A stretch of DNA of 64,000 bases. It comes from JAGQZY01 sp964588335. Lineage in GTDB: Bacteria > Bdellovibrionota > Bdellovibrionia > Bdellovibrionales > JAGQZY01. The notes under the pieces were generated by a model. That model did not search any database and was not told the DNA's origin. It saw only the letters and a program-made list of their open reading frames with translations. The stretch covers positions 130,331 to 194,330 of the forward strand of contig CAZPOV010000005.1 of assembly GCA_964588335.1 (NCBI GenBank). Reading direction: 5' to 3'. A program made the position numbers and the translations under genes. Below, in pieces: positions 1-8,400 of this stretch (position 1 is the first letter of the stretch; each line of letters starts with the position of its first letter).

Positions 1-1
1 A

Positions 2-472
2 AAATACAGCAATGTGTTGATTTGCCGCACCTTCAGTAAAATTTTTGGCTTGGCCGGTTTGCGGGTGGGGGCTTTGATAGGGAGTGCGGATCATACCCAG
101 TGGATCAACCGTGTGCGCAACCCTTTTAACGTTAACACCTTAGCGCAAGAGGCCGCCATTGCGGCGCTTGATGACCAGGATTATATTCGTCAGTCGCAAG
201 AAATGGTGTGGTCAGGATTGGACGACTATTATCAGTTTTTTGACTCTTTGGGTCTGCCTTACACGCCATCACAAACCAATTTTGTCCTTTTTGACAGTCT
301 TCGCGACGGATCCTTGTTTTTTACAAATGCCATGCGCAAAGGTTTGCTGGTGCGACCCATGACTGGCTATGGTTTGCCTCGCCACATTCGATTAACTATT
401 GGCACGGCCGAGGAAAACGAAAAAGCCAAAGAGATCATGAAACAAGTCATCGCCGAGGTACCCAAGCTGTGA
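2..472 (+). CDS. hisC: Histidinol-phosphate aminotransferase, C-terminal part (5' end outside window)
   Basis: This is the last ~156 codons of a class I/II PLP-dependent aminotransferase; the frame is open to the window edge, so the true start lies upstream. The segment CRTFSKIFGLAGLRVG near the start matches the PLP-lysine region of HisC (TFSK.FGLAGLR), where the Schiff-base lysine is the K of FSK. The motif RPMTGYGLPRHIRLTIGT is the C-terminal substrate-carboxylate-binding arginine region (R of HIRLTIGT). In histidine biosynthesis HisC converts imidazole-acetol phosphate to histidinol phosphate with glutamate. A related aromatic aminotransferase cannot be excluded from the C-terminal half alone. 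The stop overlaps the GTG of cmk by 4 bp (GTGA), so the two are probably co-translated. Confidence 0.85.
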   Translation, partial: KYSNVLICRTFSKIFGLAGLRVGALIGSADHTQWINRVRNPFNVNTLAQEAAIAALDDQDYIRQSQEMVWSGLDDYYQFFDSLGLPYTPSQTNFVLFDSLRDGSLFFTNAMRKGLLVRPMTGYGLPRHIRLTIGTAEENEKAKEIMKQVIAEVPKL

Positions 473-1140
473 GTATTGAAAAACTGATAACGATTGATGG
501 CCCATCGGCCTCTGGAAAGTCGTCGGTGAGCCGCCGCGTGGCTGATGAGTTGGGTTGGAAATGGGTGTCGACAGGTGCATTTTACCGGGGTCTGGCGCTA
601 ACAGCGCTGCGCGAGAACGTGGCCGCCGACAACCAGTCGGCTTTGCTTCAATTGGTGAGTTCGGACACATGGAAAGTAGAAATGACAGCGGCCAACACTT
701 TGGTGCGCTACCGGGGCGAGGATGTCACCAGTGAAATTGTTGGTGAGAAAGTGGGGGCTATGGCTAGCCAAATCAGCCAAATTCCGGAGGTTCGCAAAGC
801 TCTCTTGGAAAGGCAGCGCAACTGCTTTGACCCCAACATCGGCTTGGTAGCCGAGGGGCGTGATTGTGGCACCGTGGTTTTTCCCGGGGCCCCTATTAAA
901 ATCTATCTGACAGCCAATCCCGACCTGCGCGCCAAACGACGGTCCGCTGAAGAGGGGGCTGATCAAGAAAAAACCCAGGAAATGCAGATAGTTAGAGACA
1001 CTCAAGACTCGCAAAGAAAGGTCGCCCCTTTAAAAGAGGCCGACGGCTCATTAAAGATTGATTCGAGCTTTTTAAGCCTGGCTGAGGTGGTCGCAGAAGT
1101 TCTGAAATATTCACAATCTAAGGGTCTAAAATTACCCTGA
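469..1140 (+). CDS. cmk: Cytidylate kinase
   Basis: A 223-residue CMP/dCMP kinase, phosphorylating (d)CMP to (d)CDP with ATP in the cytosol. The P-loop GPSASGKS is at residues 11-18, followed by the typical STGAFYRGLAL segment (the family usually has STGAMYRA) and the EGRDCGTVVFPGAPIKIYLTA block with the NMP-binding and lid arginines. Length is normal for the family. It starts at GTG 469 inside the end of hisC. The order cmk then rpsA is common in proteobacteria; here a promoter separates the two genes, so rpsA is at least partly transcribed independently. Confidence 0.95.
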   Translation: MSIEKLITIDGPSASGKSSVSRRVADELGWKWVSTGAFYRGLALTALRENVAADNQSALLQLVSSDTWKVEMTAANTLVRYRGEDVTSEIVGEKVGAMASQISQIPEVRKALLERQRNCFDPNIGLVAEGRDCGTVVFPGAPIKIYLTANPDLRAKRRSAEEGADQEKTQEMQIVRDTQDSQRKVAPLKEADGSLKIDSSFLSLAEVVAEVLKYSQSKGLKLP

Positions 1141-1146
1141 ATCCCT

Positions 1147-1174
1147 TTGACTTTGAGCGTTTAGGCTTTATAAC
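1147..1174 (+). promoter_or_regulatory. Sigma-70-type promoter for rpsA
   Basis: TTGACT (1147-1152), a 16-nt spacer and TATAAC (1169-1174). This predicts transcription from about 1181 and a leader of about 120 nt before rpsA. A strong Shine-Dalgarno AAGGAGGT lies at 1282-1289, 13 nt before the ATG, which is a rather long spacing. In E. coli the rpsA leader carries autoregulation by S1; whether that holds here is inference. Confidence 0.65.
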
Positions 1175-1302
1175 TCTACGTTCACTCTTATGAAATCAGC
1201 AATTCATCGAATTAACGGTGAGCTTGATGGATGAGTGTGAAATTTAGGAGTCAAAATCTCGTTTGAGGTCTTGAGTCCACCAAGGAGGTACAAAATAAAC
1301 TA

Positions 1303-3078
1303 ATGAATAAAACAAACAATCTAACCAAAAAACAAAAAGAGGAATTAGAAATTCTTCGACTCTTCAAAGAAGACGAAAATGAAGAGAATAAAAAGTCAGG
1401 TGAATTCGCGGAACTATTTGAGGACGCGGTTAAAGAGAACGAAGTAAAGGCGGGAGATATCGTCAAAGGATCCATCGTTGAGGTCCAACCCGATTACGTT
1501 CTTGTTGATATCAACTACAAATCTGAGGGACTGATCCCAATGAGCGAATTCCGAGTGGTGGAAGGCAGTGATGCCATTCAACCCGGAGACGAAATCGAAG
1601 TCTACGTTGACAAAATTGAAAACGACAACGGAATGATTGTTTTGTCTAAAGAAAAAGCCGATATGATGCGTGCATGGACTGATATTTCTCGTGCTGCTGA
1701 AAATCAAGAACACATCGAAGGAACTGTGATCTCCAAAGTAAAAGGTGGACTCAGTGTCGATATTGGTGTGAAGGCTTTCCTTCCTGGAAGTCAAATTGAC
1801 CTTCGCCCTGTGCGCAACATGGACATGTACATTGGCAAGAAGTTCAAATTCAAAGTTATTAAATTTAATAAAAAGCGTGGAAACATTGTGCTTTCTCGCC
1901 GTGCCCTTCTTGAAGAAGAGCGCGAATCTCTAAGATCTCAAACCAAAGATCAAATGAAAGAGGGAAGCAAAGTGAACGGTATCGTGAAAAACGTCACCGA
2001 TTACGGAGCTTTTATCGATCTTGGTGGAATCGATGGCCTTCTGCATATTACGGACATGAGCTGGTCGCGTATCAAGCATCCTAGCGAAGTGATCAATGTG
2101 GGCGACGAAATCGAAGTCATGGTCTTAAAATATGATACAGAAAAAGAGCGTGTTTCTCTTGGTCTTAAGCAGTTGACTGAAGATCCTTGGAACGACACCG
2201 CTGACAAGTTCCCTGTCGGAGCTAAAATCACTGGAACCGTGGTCAGCCTCACTGATTATGGTGCCTTTATCGATGTCGGTGAAGGTGTTGAAGGTCTTAT
2301 TCACGTGTCTGAAATGTCTTGGACAAAACGCGTGAAGCATCCTTCGCAAATCGTTAATGTAGGCGATGAAGTGGAAGTTCAGGTCTTGGCTCTTGACGAA
2401 GAAAACCGTCGCATTAGCTTGGGTATGAAACAGCTTCAACCGAATCCTTGGAACGAGCTGAAAGAGGCTTATCCTCCAGGAACCATCATTGAAGGTGAAG
2501 TGAAGTCGATCACAGATTTTGGTATTTTTATCGGAATTGAAGAAGGTATCGACGGCATGGTCCACATCTCTGACTTCTCTTGGACGAAGCGTGTGAACCA
2601 TCCTTCCGAAATGTACACCAAAGGCGATAAAGTGCGTGCGGTTGTTCTGGGTGTTGATATTGAAAACGAAAGATTCAGTCTTGGAATCAAGCAATTGGAT
2701 GCCGATCCTTGGGCCGAAGTGGATAAGAAATTCACCATCGGAACAATGCATGAGGTGAAGGTGACCAAGCTTGCTGATTTCGGAGTGTTTGTAGAGCTTT
2801 CTGATGACATCGAAGGTTTGGTCCATATTTCTGAGCTTTCAACCAAGCGCGTGAACTCGCCGGATGAAGTTTGTAAAGTGGGTGACACCATTAAGGCTGA
2901 GGTGATTAGTATTGATCAGGACGCTCGTAAGGTTGGCCTCAGTGCACGTCTTGCAACGCTTCGTGAGCAAAATGCTGATGTTTCAGAATACCAGAAGAAG
3001 ACGGCCAAGCCGACAAATGCCACTCTTGGTGATCTGTTCTCTGATCAGTTGAAAGACCTTCAGCAGAACGATAACTAA
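1303..3078 (+). CDS. rpsA: 30S ribosomal protein S1
   Basis: A 591-residue protein with six S1 (OB-fold) RNA-binding repeats at roughly residues 50-117, 136-200, 220-289, 306-376, 393-463 and 479-549. Repeats 3-6 show the full signature (DYGAFIDLG..GLLHI.DMSW...HPSE....GDE), while repeats 1-2 are divergent and correspond to the ribosome-docking domains of E. coli S1. S1 unwinds and recruits mRNA to the 30S subunit. The ~48-residue N-terminal extension before the first repeat is charged and rich in Lys and Glu. Codon use looks more biased than in neighbours (repeated CTT, GAA, GGT), as expected for a highly expressed gene. Its own promoter and a strong terminator flank it. Confidence 0.97.
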   Translation: MNKTNNLTKKQKEELEILRLFKEDENEENKKSGEFAELFEDAVKENEVKAGDIVKGSIVEVQPDYVLVDINYKSEGLIPMSEFRVVEGSDAIQPGDEIEVYVDKIENDNGMIVLSKEKADMMRAWTDISRAAENQEHIEGTVISKVKGGLSVDIGVKAFLPGSQIDLRPVRNMDMYIGKKFKFKVIKFNKKRGNIVLSRRALLEEERESLRSQTKDQMKEGSKVNGIVKNVTDYGAFIDLGGIDGLLHITDMSWSRIKHPSEVINVGDEIEVMVLKYDTEKERVSLGLKQLTEDPWNDTADKFPVGAKITGTVVSLTDYGAFIDVGEGVEGLIHVSEMSWTKRVKHPSQIVNVGDEVEVQVLALDEENRRISLGMKQLQPNPWNELKEAYPPGTIIEGEVKSITDFGIFIGIEEGIDGMVHISDFSWTKRVNHPSEMYTKGDKVRAVVLGVDIENERFSLGIKQLDADPWAEVDKKFTIGTMHEVKVTKLADFGVFVELSDDIEGLVHISELSTKRVNSPDEVCKVGDTIKAEVISIDQDARKVGLSARLATLREQNADVSEYQKKTAKPTNATLGDLFSDQLKDLQQNDN

Positions 3079-3090
3079 TGCAGCAGGGAT

Positions 3091-3177
3091 GGCTAAAACC
3101 TTAAAGTTTTAGCCCTTGCGATTCAGGCTGAGGTTGAAAAACACCTCAGTTGAGTTTCACGGGCCTGAGCCATCGCA
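3091..3177 (+). other. Structured 3' UTR of rpsA
   Basis: Between the rpsA stop and its terminator there are three nested or adjacent inverted repeats: GGCTAAAAC/GTTTTAGCC (3091-3099 with 3106-3114), CTGAGGT/ACCTCAG (3128-3134 with 3143-3149), and an enclosing stem TGCGAT-TCAGG (3117-3127) pairing with CCTGA..ATCGCA (3164-3177, with a 3-nt bulge). They could give a compact multi-stem RNA. Function unknown; it may protect the mRNA 3' end or be a small RNA. Confidence 0.45.
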
Positions 3178-3189
3178 GCAAATAAAGAC

Positions 3190-3215
3190 AGCCACTCCTA
3201 GAGTGGCTTTTTTTT
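3190..3215 (+). terminator. Rho-independent terminator of rpsA
   Basis: Perfect 8-bp stem AGCCACTC/GAGTGGCT (3190-3197 with 3201-3208), 3-nt loop CTA, followed directly by an uninterrupted T run. Confidence 0.9.
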
Positions 3216-3253
3216 GATATAAAGAACCGTGTACCTTTGGGTGAGGGAAGTGG

Positions 3254-3808
3254 ATGAAAAAGAAATCAACCAAGAAATTGCAGTCGGACATTTGGCCGAA
3301 TGAGCGAGATGTCATCGAAAGTCCTCATCGTTTGCAATACGTTCGGAAAGTGATCAAACCCCAAGGGTGTGTTTTCTGTAGTGCGGCCAAGAATGCAAAA
3401 GTTCCTGAATCCTTAGTGCTATTTAGCAACCGTTCGATGATGGTGTTGCTTAATAAATACCCCTACAACAATGGGCATCTGTTGGTGACTCCGAAAAAGC
3501 ATATCGCCGAGTTCGACAAAGCTTCGGATAAACTGATTACAGATATGCAGATTCTAACTAAGCATAGCATTAAAATATTAAAGAAGGTTTACAGCCCTCA
3601 TGGCTTCAATACGGGCATGAATTTGGGGCGAGTGGCAGGTGCCGGAATTCCTGATCATTTGCACTACCACATTATTCCTCGCTGGGGTGGCGACACCAAT
3701 TTCTTTCCCCTGATCGCTCAAACCAAGTTAGTGATCGAAACCACCGAACAAAGCTATGGGCAGTTGCGCCCTCATTTTCAAAAATTGGAGAAGAAAAATG
3801 TCATTTAA
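3254..3808 (+). CDS. HIT-family nucleotide hydrolase/transferase
   Basis: A 184-residue histidine-triad protein. The triad HLHYH is at residues 135-139 in DHLHYHIIPRW, and the CVFC pair at 39-42 is the usual zinc-binding N-terminal half-site. NKYPYNNGHLLVTPKKH is the conserved nucleotide-cradle segment. HIT proteins hydrolyse nucleoside phosphoramidates or dinucleoside polyphosphates such as Ap4A; sequence and length resemble the bacterial Ap4A phosphorylase/adenylyltransferase-like branch, but the substrate cannot be told from sequence. A GAGGGA Shine-Dalgarno precedes ATG 3254. Its end overlaps the epimerase start by 11 bp, which suggests translational coupling. Confidence 0.88.
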   Translation: MKKKSTKKLQSDIWPNERDVIESPHRLQYVRKVIKPQGCVFCSAAKNAKVPESLVLFSNRSMMVLLNKYPYNNGHLLVTPKKHIAEFDKASDKLITDMQILTKHSIKILKKVYSPHGFNTGMNLGRVAGAGIPDHLHYHIIPRWGGDTNFFPLIAQTKLVIETTEQSYGQLRPHFQKLEKKNVI

Positions 3809-4208
3809 AATTCGATTGGACCATATAGGTGTAGCCACCAAAGAAGTCAGTGACGGTAATTTTTTTGAAATCCTTGGGCTTAAAAAAGGGGGGGTCGAAG
3901 AGGTGCCAACCGAAAATGTTAAAGTCGGCTTTTATGGTACCGAAAACAATGCCAATATTGAACTTTTAGAGCCGACCAGCGATGACAGCCCCATTGCCAA
4001 GTTTCTCGATAAAAGAGGGCCGGGGATTCATCATATTTGTTTTCGAGTCGAAGGAATTGATGAGATGGTTCAGATGCTAAAAGACAAGGGTGTGCAGTTA
4101 ATTAATGAAGAGCCGCGGCCGGGAGCTCACAATTGCCGAGTGGTTTTTATTCACCCAAAATCAACGGGTGGCGTGCTTGTTGAGCTGAGCGAAAAGGCGG
4201 GTGTGTGA
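3798..4208 (+). CDS. mce: Methylmalonyl-CoA epimerase (VOC superfamily)
   Basis: A 136-residue single-module glyoxalase/VOC protein. Start ATG 3798 was chosen over the longer open frame because it gives the family N-terminus (KIRLDHIGVAT) and has GGAG 5 nt upstream. Seen: DHIGVAT (metal-ligand His), IELLEPT, GPGIHHICFRVEGI (second His ligand) and GVLVELSEK (Glu ligand), the pattern of methylmalonyl-CoA epimerase. It interconverts (R)- and (S)-methylmalonyl-CoA in propionate, odd-chain and branched amino acid breakdown. No mutase or propionyl-CoA carboxylase gene is nearby. Its stop overlaps the next GTG start by 4 bp. Confidence 0.88.
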   Translation: MSFKIRLDHIGVATKEVSDGNFFEILGLKKGGVEEVPTENVKVGFYGTENNANIELLEPTSDDSPIAKFLDKRGPGIHHICFRVEGIDEMVQMLKDKGVQLINEEPRPGAHNCRVVFIHPKSTGGVLVELSEKAGV

Positions 4209-4987
4209 AAGGTTCAAACAATCCCGGTATGCAGTTTCAAGTGGTGCCCATAAGTCCTTGGGTTAAGAAGCTGATCATTGCCAACGTCGGCATTTGGTTT
4301 TTTGTGCAATTGATTTTAGAGAAGGTCATTCTTGGCTCGCCGGTTGTCACTAGTTTTTTAAGTTTCACTCCCAAACTGACCCTTGAATACTTCTTTATTT
4401 GGCAGCCTTTTACATACATGTTCCTTCATTCCCTTAATATTTTTCATGTTCTTTTGAATATGATTTCTCTTTGGTTTTTTGGTTCTGAGTTGGAGTACCG
4501 CTGGGGCTGGAGAAGCTTTCTCTACTATTATCTGGCCTGTGGGGTGGGGGCGGCCGTTATTTATTTTGTCGCTGTCATCGTGGTCGGTTTGGTCCAGGGC
4601 TCCGAGCCCCTGGTATACAACGTACCTGTTCTTGGAGCGTCCGGAGCTGTTTTTGGCATTTTGCTGGCCTACGGTATTTTGTTCGGAGACCGAATCATTT
4701 ACTTTTTTGGAGTGTTTCCGATGAAGGCCCGCTATTTCATTATGCTTATTGGTGGAATCGAAGTGGTGTCATTGGTGAGTGATGGTATGGGCGGCTCGCA
4801 AGTCGCCAACATGGCTCATATTGGGGGTCTTCTAACTGGTTATATTTATTTACTTTTTTGGACACGATGGCAGCAAAAACGCTGGCGAGGAGCCAAAAAG
4901 AGCAAGGCTAGACGTAATTTGCGTTTGGTGGTAAACAATAGCGAGAAAAAAGACGATTCGAGTGATGGCCCAAAATATTGGAACTAA
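4205..4987 (+). CDS. Rhomboid-family intramembrane serine protease
   Basis: A 260-residue polytopic membrane protein with about six to seven hydrophobic segments and a basic C-terminal tail. Key rhomboid features: HVLLN at 81-85 in TM2 (the HxxxN oxyanion motif), catalytic Ser146 in GASGAVFG, and catalytic His205 in HIGGLLTG. The WR-type motif of loop 1 is seen as EYRWGW. Rhomboids cleave single-pass membrane proteins within or near the bilayer. GTG start overlaps the epimerase stop. The substrate is unknown; this is an ordinary rhomboid in layout, not obviously a rhombosortase. Confidence 0.9.
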   Translation: MKGSNNPGMQFQVVPISPWVKKLIIANVGIWFFVQLILEKVILGSPVVTSFLSFTPKLTLEYFFIWQPFTYMFLHSLNIFHVLLNMISLWFFGSELEYRWGWRSFLYYYLACGVGAAVIYFVAVIVVGLVQGSEPLVYNVPVLGASGAVFGILLAYGILFGDRIIYFFGVFPMKARYFIMLIGGIEVVSLVSDGMGGSQVANMAHIGGLLTGYIYLLFWTRWQQKRWRGAKKSKARRNLRLVVNNSEKKDDSSDGPKYWN

Positions 4988-4999
4988 AGGAGTTTAGGG

Positions 5000-5269
5000 A
5001 TGTCGTATTTGCAAAACCAGATGAATGCTTTGAGATTTGATAAGCGCTTATTGGAAATGAACTTAAAAAGCGGCATCATCACTAGGGAGGAATACGACCA
5101 ATTTGTAACCGACCTAAAAGATGACAAAGCCAACGCGACTCAACTCGACCTTGCGACCGAGGCTGAGGAAAGCCAAAATGCAGGTCAAAATGAGACACGA
5201 TCGGAAGAGTTGACCAACCAATCTTCACCAATGCCGACCAATACTGATCCATTCGGTTCTGGATTTTGA
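5000..5269 (+). CDS. Small conserved-looking hypothetical protein
   Basis: An 89-residue soluble protein of unknown function with a good AAAGGAG ribosome site just upstream. The N-terminal ~45 residues are predicted helical (LRFDKRLLEMNLKSGIITREEYDQFVTDLKDD), a pattern like short helical-hairpin or SHOCT-like segments. The C-terminal half is acidic, Gln/Asn/Ser-rich and probably disordered. It directly follows the rhomboid gene by 12 bp and is the last gene before a terminator, so it belongs to the HIT-mce-rhomboid operon. No function is assigned. Confidence 0.6.
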   Translation: MSYLQNQMNALRFDKRLLEMNLKSGIITREEYDQFVTDLKDDKANATQLDLATEAEESQNAGQNETRSEELTNQSSPMPTNTDPFGSGF

Positions 5270-5293
5270 TCCAATTTGAAACATTGGTTGAAA

Positions 5294-5321
5294 AAAAAGG
5301 TCACCGTGGGTGGCCTTTTTT
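5294..5321 (+). terminator. Rho-independent terminator
   Basis: Stem AAGGTCACC/GGTGGCCTT (5297-5305 with 5309-5317, one G-U pair), 3-nt loop, then a T run. A second inverted repeat, ACCAGACC/GGTCTGGT (5340-5347 with 5366-5373), follows and may back it up. The remaining stretch to 5436 is AT-rich with no gene. Confidence 0.85.
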
Positions 5322-5436
5322 GTTTCAAAATAGGAAAAAACCAGACCCCAGATCCCATAGACATAGGTCTGGTATTGGGTTTTATTAAAATGAGCCAATT
5401 GTTCTTAAAATTATTCTCTATCTATCAACAATCTAT

Positions 5437-5462
5437 TCAGTTTTTCGATAACGGGCCGATAA
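5437..5462 (+). promoter_or_regulatory. Sigma-28 (FliA)-like promoter of the giant fibre gene
   Basis: TCAGTTTT (5437-5444), 10-nt spacer, GCCGATAA (5455-5462). The -10 element is a perfect match to the enterobacterial FliA consensus GCCGATAA; the -35 matches TAAAGTTT loosely. The start codon GTG 5469 lies 7 nt after the -10, where transcription should begin, so a leaderless mRNA is predicted. Confidence 0.65.
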
Positions 5463-5468
5463 GAATAT

Positions 5469-8400
5469 GTGCACGTAATCGAACGAATTTTCATTTCACT
5501 TATTTTAGCCTTCCTGTTGGGAATCCCTTCAGCCTTAGCGGCTCCCGCTAATTTTTCTTATCAAGGTCAAATTGTAAAACCCAATGGCCAAGCGCTTGAA
5601 GCCAGCAACGTCACTTTCTATATTGAAATTCTATCTCCGGCACCCAGTGAGTGTGTTTTGTATGAGGAGTATCACACCCTCAACATGACAGGCTCCAATG
5701 GTATTTTTGCTTTCGAAGTTGGAGATGGGACCCAAAGTGGATCCGACTACGAAGATGTGAACTCGTTGACCGATGCTCTTTCCAACTCGATTGGTACTAT
5801 CAGTCCCACAACCTGTGTTGTTGGCCCGAACTATACACCAAGCGCTGGGGACGGACGCCAGATGCGGGTGACATTTGATGATGGCAGTGGCCCCAACACT
5901 CTTGCCACCAATCATCAAATCCTTAGCGTTCCTTACGCCGACAGTGCCTCGAGCGTCGATGGATTAACCTCTGCTGACATTCTTAGAATCAATAACGGTG
6001 GAAGCTTTGTTTTAACCCAAGCCAACCTTGAATGGATCTTTGCCAACGGGGCTCGCTATGCCGAGTTACAAGCCCTAATTGATGGAACCAGCACTCAATA
6101 TCTAACGGCCACACCGACGGGTGATGTGTCCATGAACTCACAAAAGATCATTAACGTCGCTGATCCGACAGCTGCCAACGATGCTGCTAACAAAAATTAT
6201 GTCGATACCAATATCGCTGGACAGCCCACTGATGCTGCAACTCTCAGTGGTTTGGCCGGAGCTGAAAACGGTCACGTGATGTACTGGAACGGCACCGAGT
6301 GGACAGCCGGAGCGCCTGCGGGTGACTCCACAAAACTTCCTTTAGCTGGTGGAACCATGAGTGGTGCTATCAACATGGGGAACCAAGACATCACAAACGG
6401 TAACAATATCACAGCCAACGGCGCTGTTAGTGCCAATGGATTGAGTACGGGAACGAACTTAGCTTTTTACAACACCGGAAACTATGTCGGTTTCCAAGCG
6501 CCTGCTGGAGCCTCTGACCTGATTTGGACTCTTCCTGGTGCTGACGGAACTGCCAATCAAGCTTTAAGCACAAACGGTTCTGGGATTTTATCTTGGAGAA
6601 GCTACGTCGAAACAGCTTCGAATCAAGGTGCTGGTGGTGTCGGACCTTATAAACAATTGAACGCTGGTGATTTAGAATTTAAAAACATCAACGCCGGCTC
6701 CAATAAAGTCACCGTCACTGATGATGTGGGTAACGATGAAATCGATATTGATGTGGATGAATCCAATTTTAATCCAGCATTGATTCCAAACACTGCCGCA
6801 GGCGACATTGCCGCTGGCAACGTTCAAGCTGCGATTAATGAATTAGACACCGAGAAAGTCGCTATCGCCGGTGACGCCATGACGGGTGCATTAACGATGA
6901 ACGCGCAAAACGAAGTGCGTTTTGCTGATAGTGATTCTAGCAACTACGTGGGATTTGCCGCACCAGCTGCTGTTGGCGCGGACCTCATTTGGACTCTTCC
7001 TGATGCTGATGGAACTAACGGTCAAATTCTTTCAACCGATGGGGCTGGAAACCTTGTTTGGATCTCAGGAGCGGTTGGCGATATCACGGGTGGATCAAGC
7101 CTTGGTGCTGGTGTTTCAGTTTACAAAAATGAAAACGCTGGAGTTTTGGAATTTGCTTCTATTAATGCAGGTTCCAACAAAGTGACTGTAACAAATGATG
7201 CAGGACTTGAAGTCGACATCGATGTTGATGAAACTAATTTCGATCCAACAGCTATTCCGAACAACGCCGCTGGCAACATTGCAGCCACCACTTTGCAAGG
7301 CGCTATCAATGAATTGGATGCAGAAAAACTAAGCGATGTCACCGGATCGGCTCTCGCCGACGGAACCGTTTGGCTCGGTGATGGCACAAACTTGGCGCAA
7401 GAGGTGACTCTTTCTGGAGATGCCACTTTAGCCAACGACGGAACTTTAACTGTTGCGAATAATGCGATTACCAGTGCAAAAATCAATGACGGCGAAATTG
7501 TCGATGCTGATATTTCTGCTACTGCTGATATAACACGAACCAAACTGGCGACAGGTTCAATCAATCGCATTGTTATCAATGACGGCTCAGGAGAGATTGC
7601 AGAGGCAGCCGCGATCACTGGAAATCGCGTGCTGACTTCTGATGCTAATGGCTTACCAGTAGCCAGTAGCGTTTCAGATACTGAGTTGGGTTATCTCGAC
7701 AACGTAACAAGCGACGTACAAACACAAATTGATGGTAAAGTGGCGAGAGCTGGCGATGCGATGACGGGTGCACTGACCCTGAATGCCCAAAACGAAGTGC
7801 GCTTTGCTGATAGTGATTCTAGTAACTATGTGGGATTTGCCGCACCGGCTGCTGTTGGAGCGGACCTCATTTGGACTCTTCCCGACAGTGATGGAACTAA
7901 CGGTCAGGTTTTAACCACCGATGGCTCTGGAAACTTAATTTGGGCCTCGGGCGCTGTTGGCGATATCACGGGCGGATCAAGCCTTGGCTTGGGCGTTTCA
8001 GTTTATAAAAATGAAAACGCCGGAGTTTTGGAATTTGCTTCTATTAATGCCGGTTCCAACAAAGTAACTATAACAGATGATGCTGGAGTTGAAATAGACA
8101 TCGATGTTGATGAAACTAATTTCGATCCAACAGCTATTCCGAACAACGCCGCTGGCAACATTGCAGCCACCACTTTACAAGGGGCTATCAATGAATTGGA
8201 TACAGAAAAACTTAGTGATGTCACCGGTTCGGCTCTAGCCGACGGAACCGTTTGGGTCGGTGACGGCTCCAACCAAGCCCAAGAAGTTTCTGTGACTGGT
8301 GATGTGGCTATGTCCAACACCGGAGCGACAACAATCCAAGCCAATGCTGTTGAAAGCTCAATGATTCTTGACGGCGAAATCGTCGACGCCGATATCAGTG

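Noticed and set aside
4205..4987. Rhombosortase partner for the C-terminally anchored secreted proteins
   Set aside because: The protein is an ordinary rhomboid with HxxxN and no sign of the rhombosortase subfamily, and the anchors lack a clear GlyGly-CTERM motif.
5276..5551. Open frame of 91 codons between the small hypothetical gene and the giant fibre gene
   Set aside because: It spans the terminator, the second hairpin and the FliA-like promoter, has no ribosome site of its own and overlaps the fibre signal peptide in another frame.
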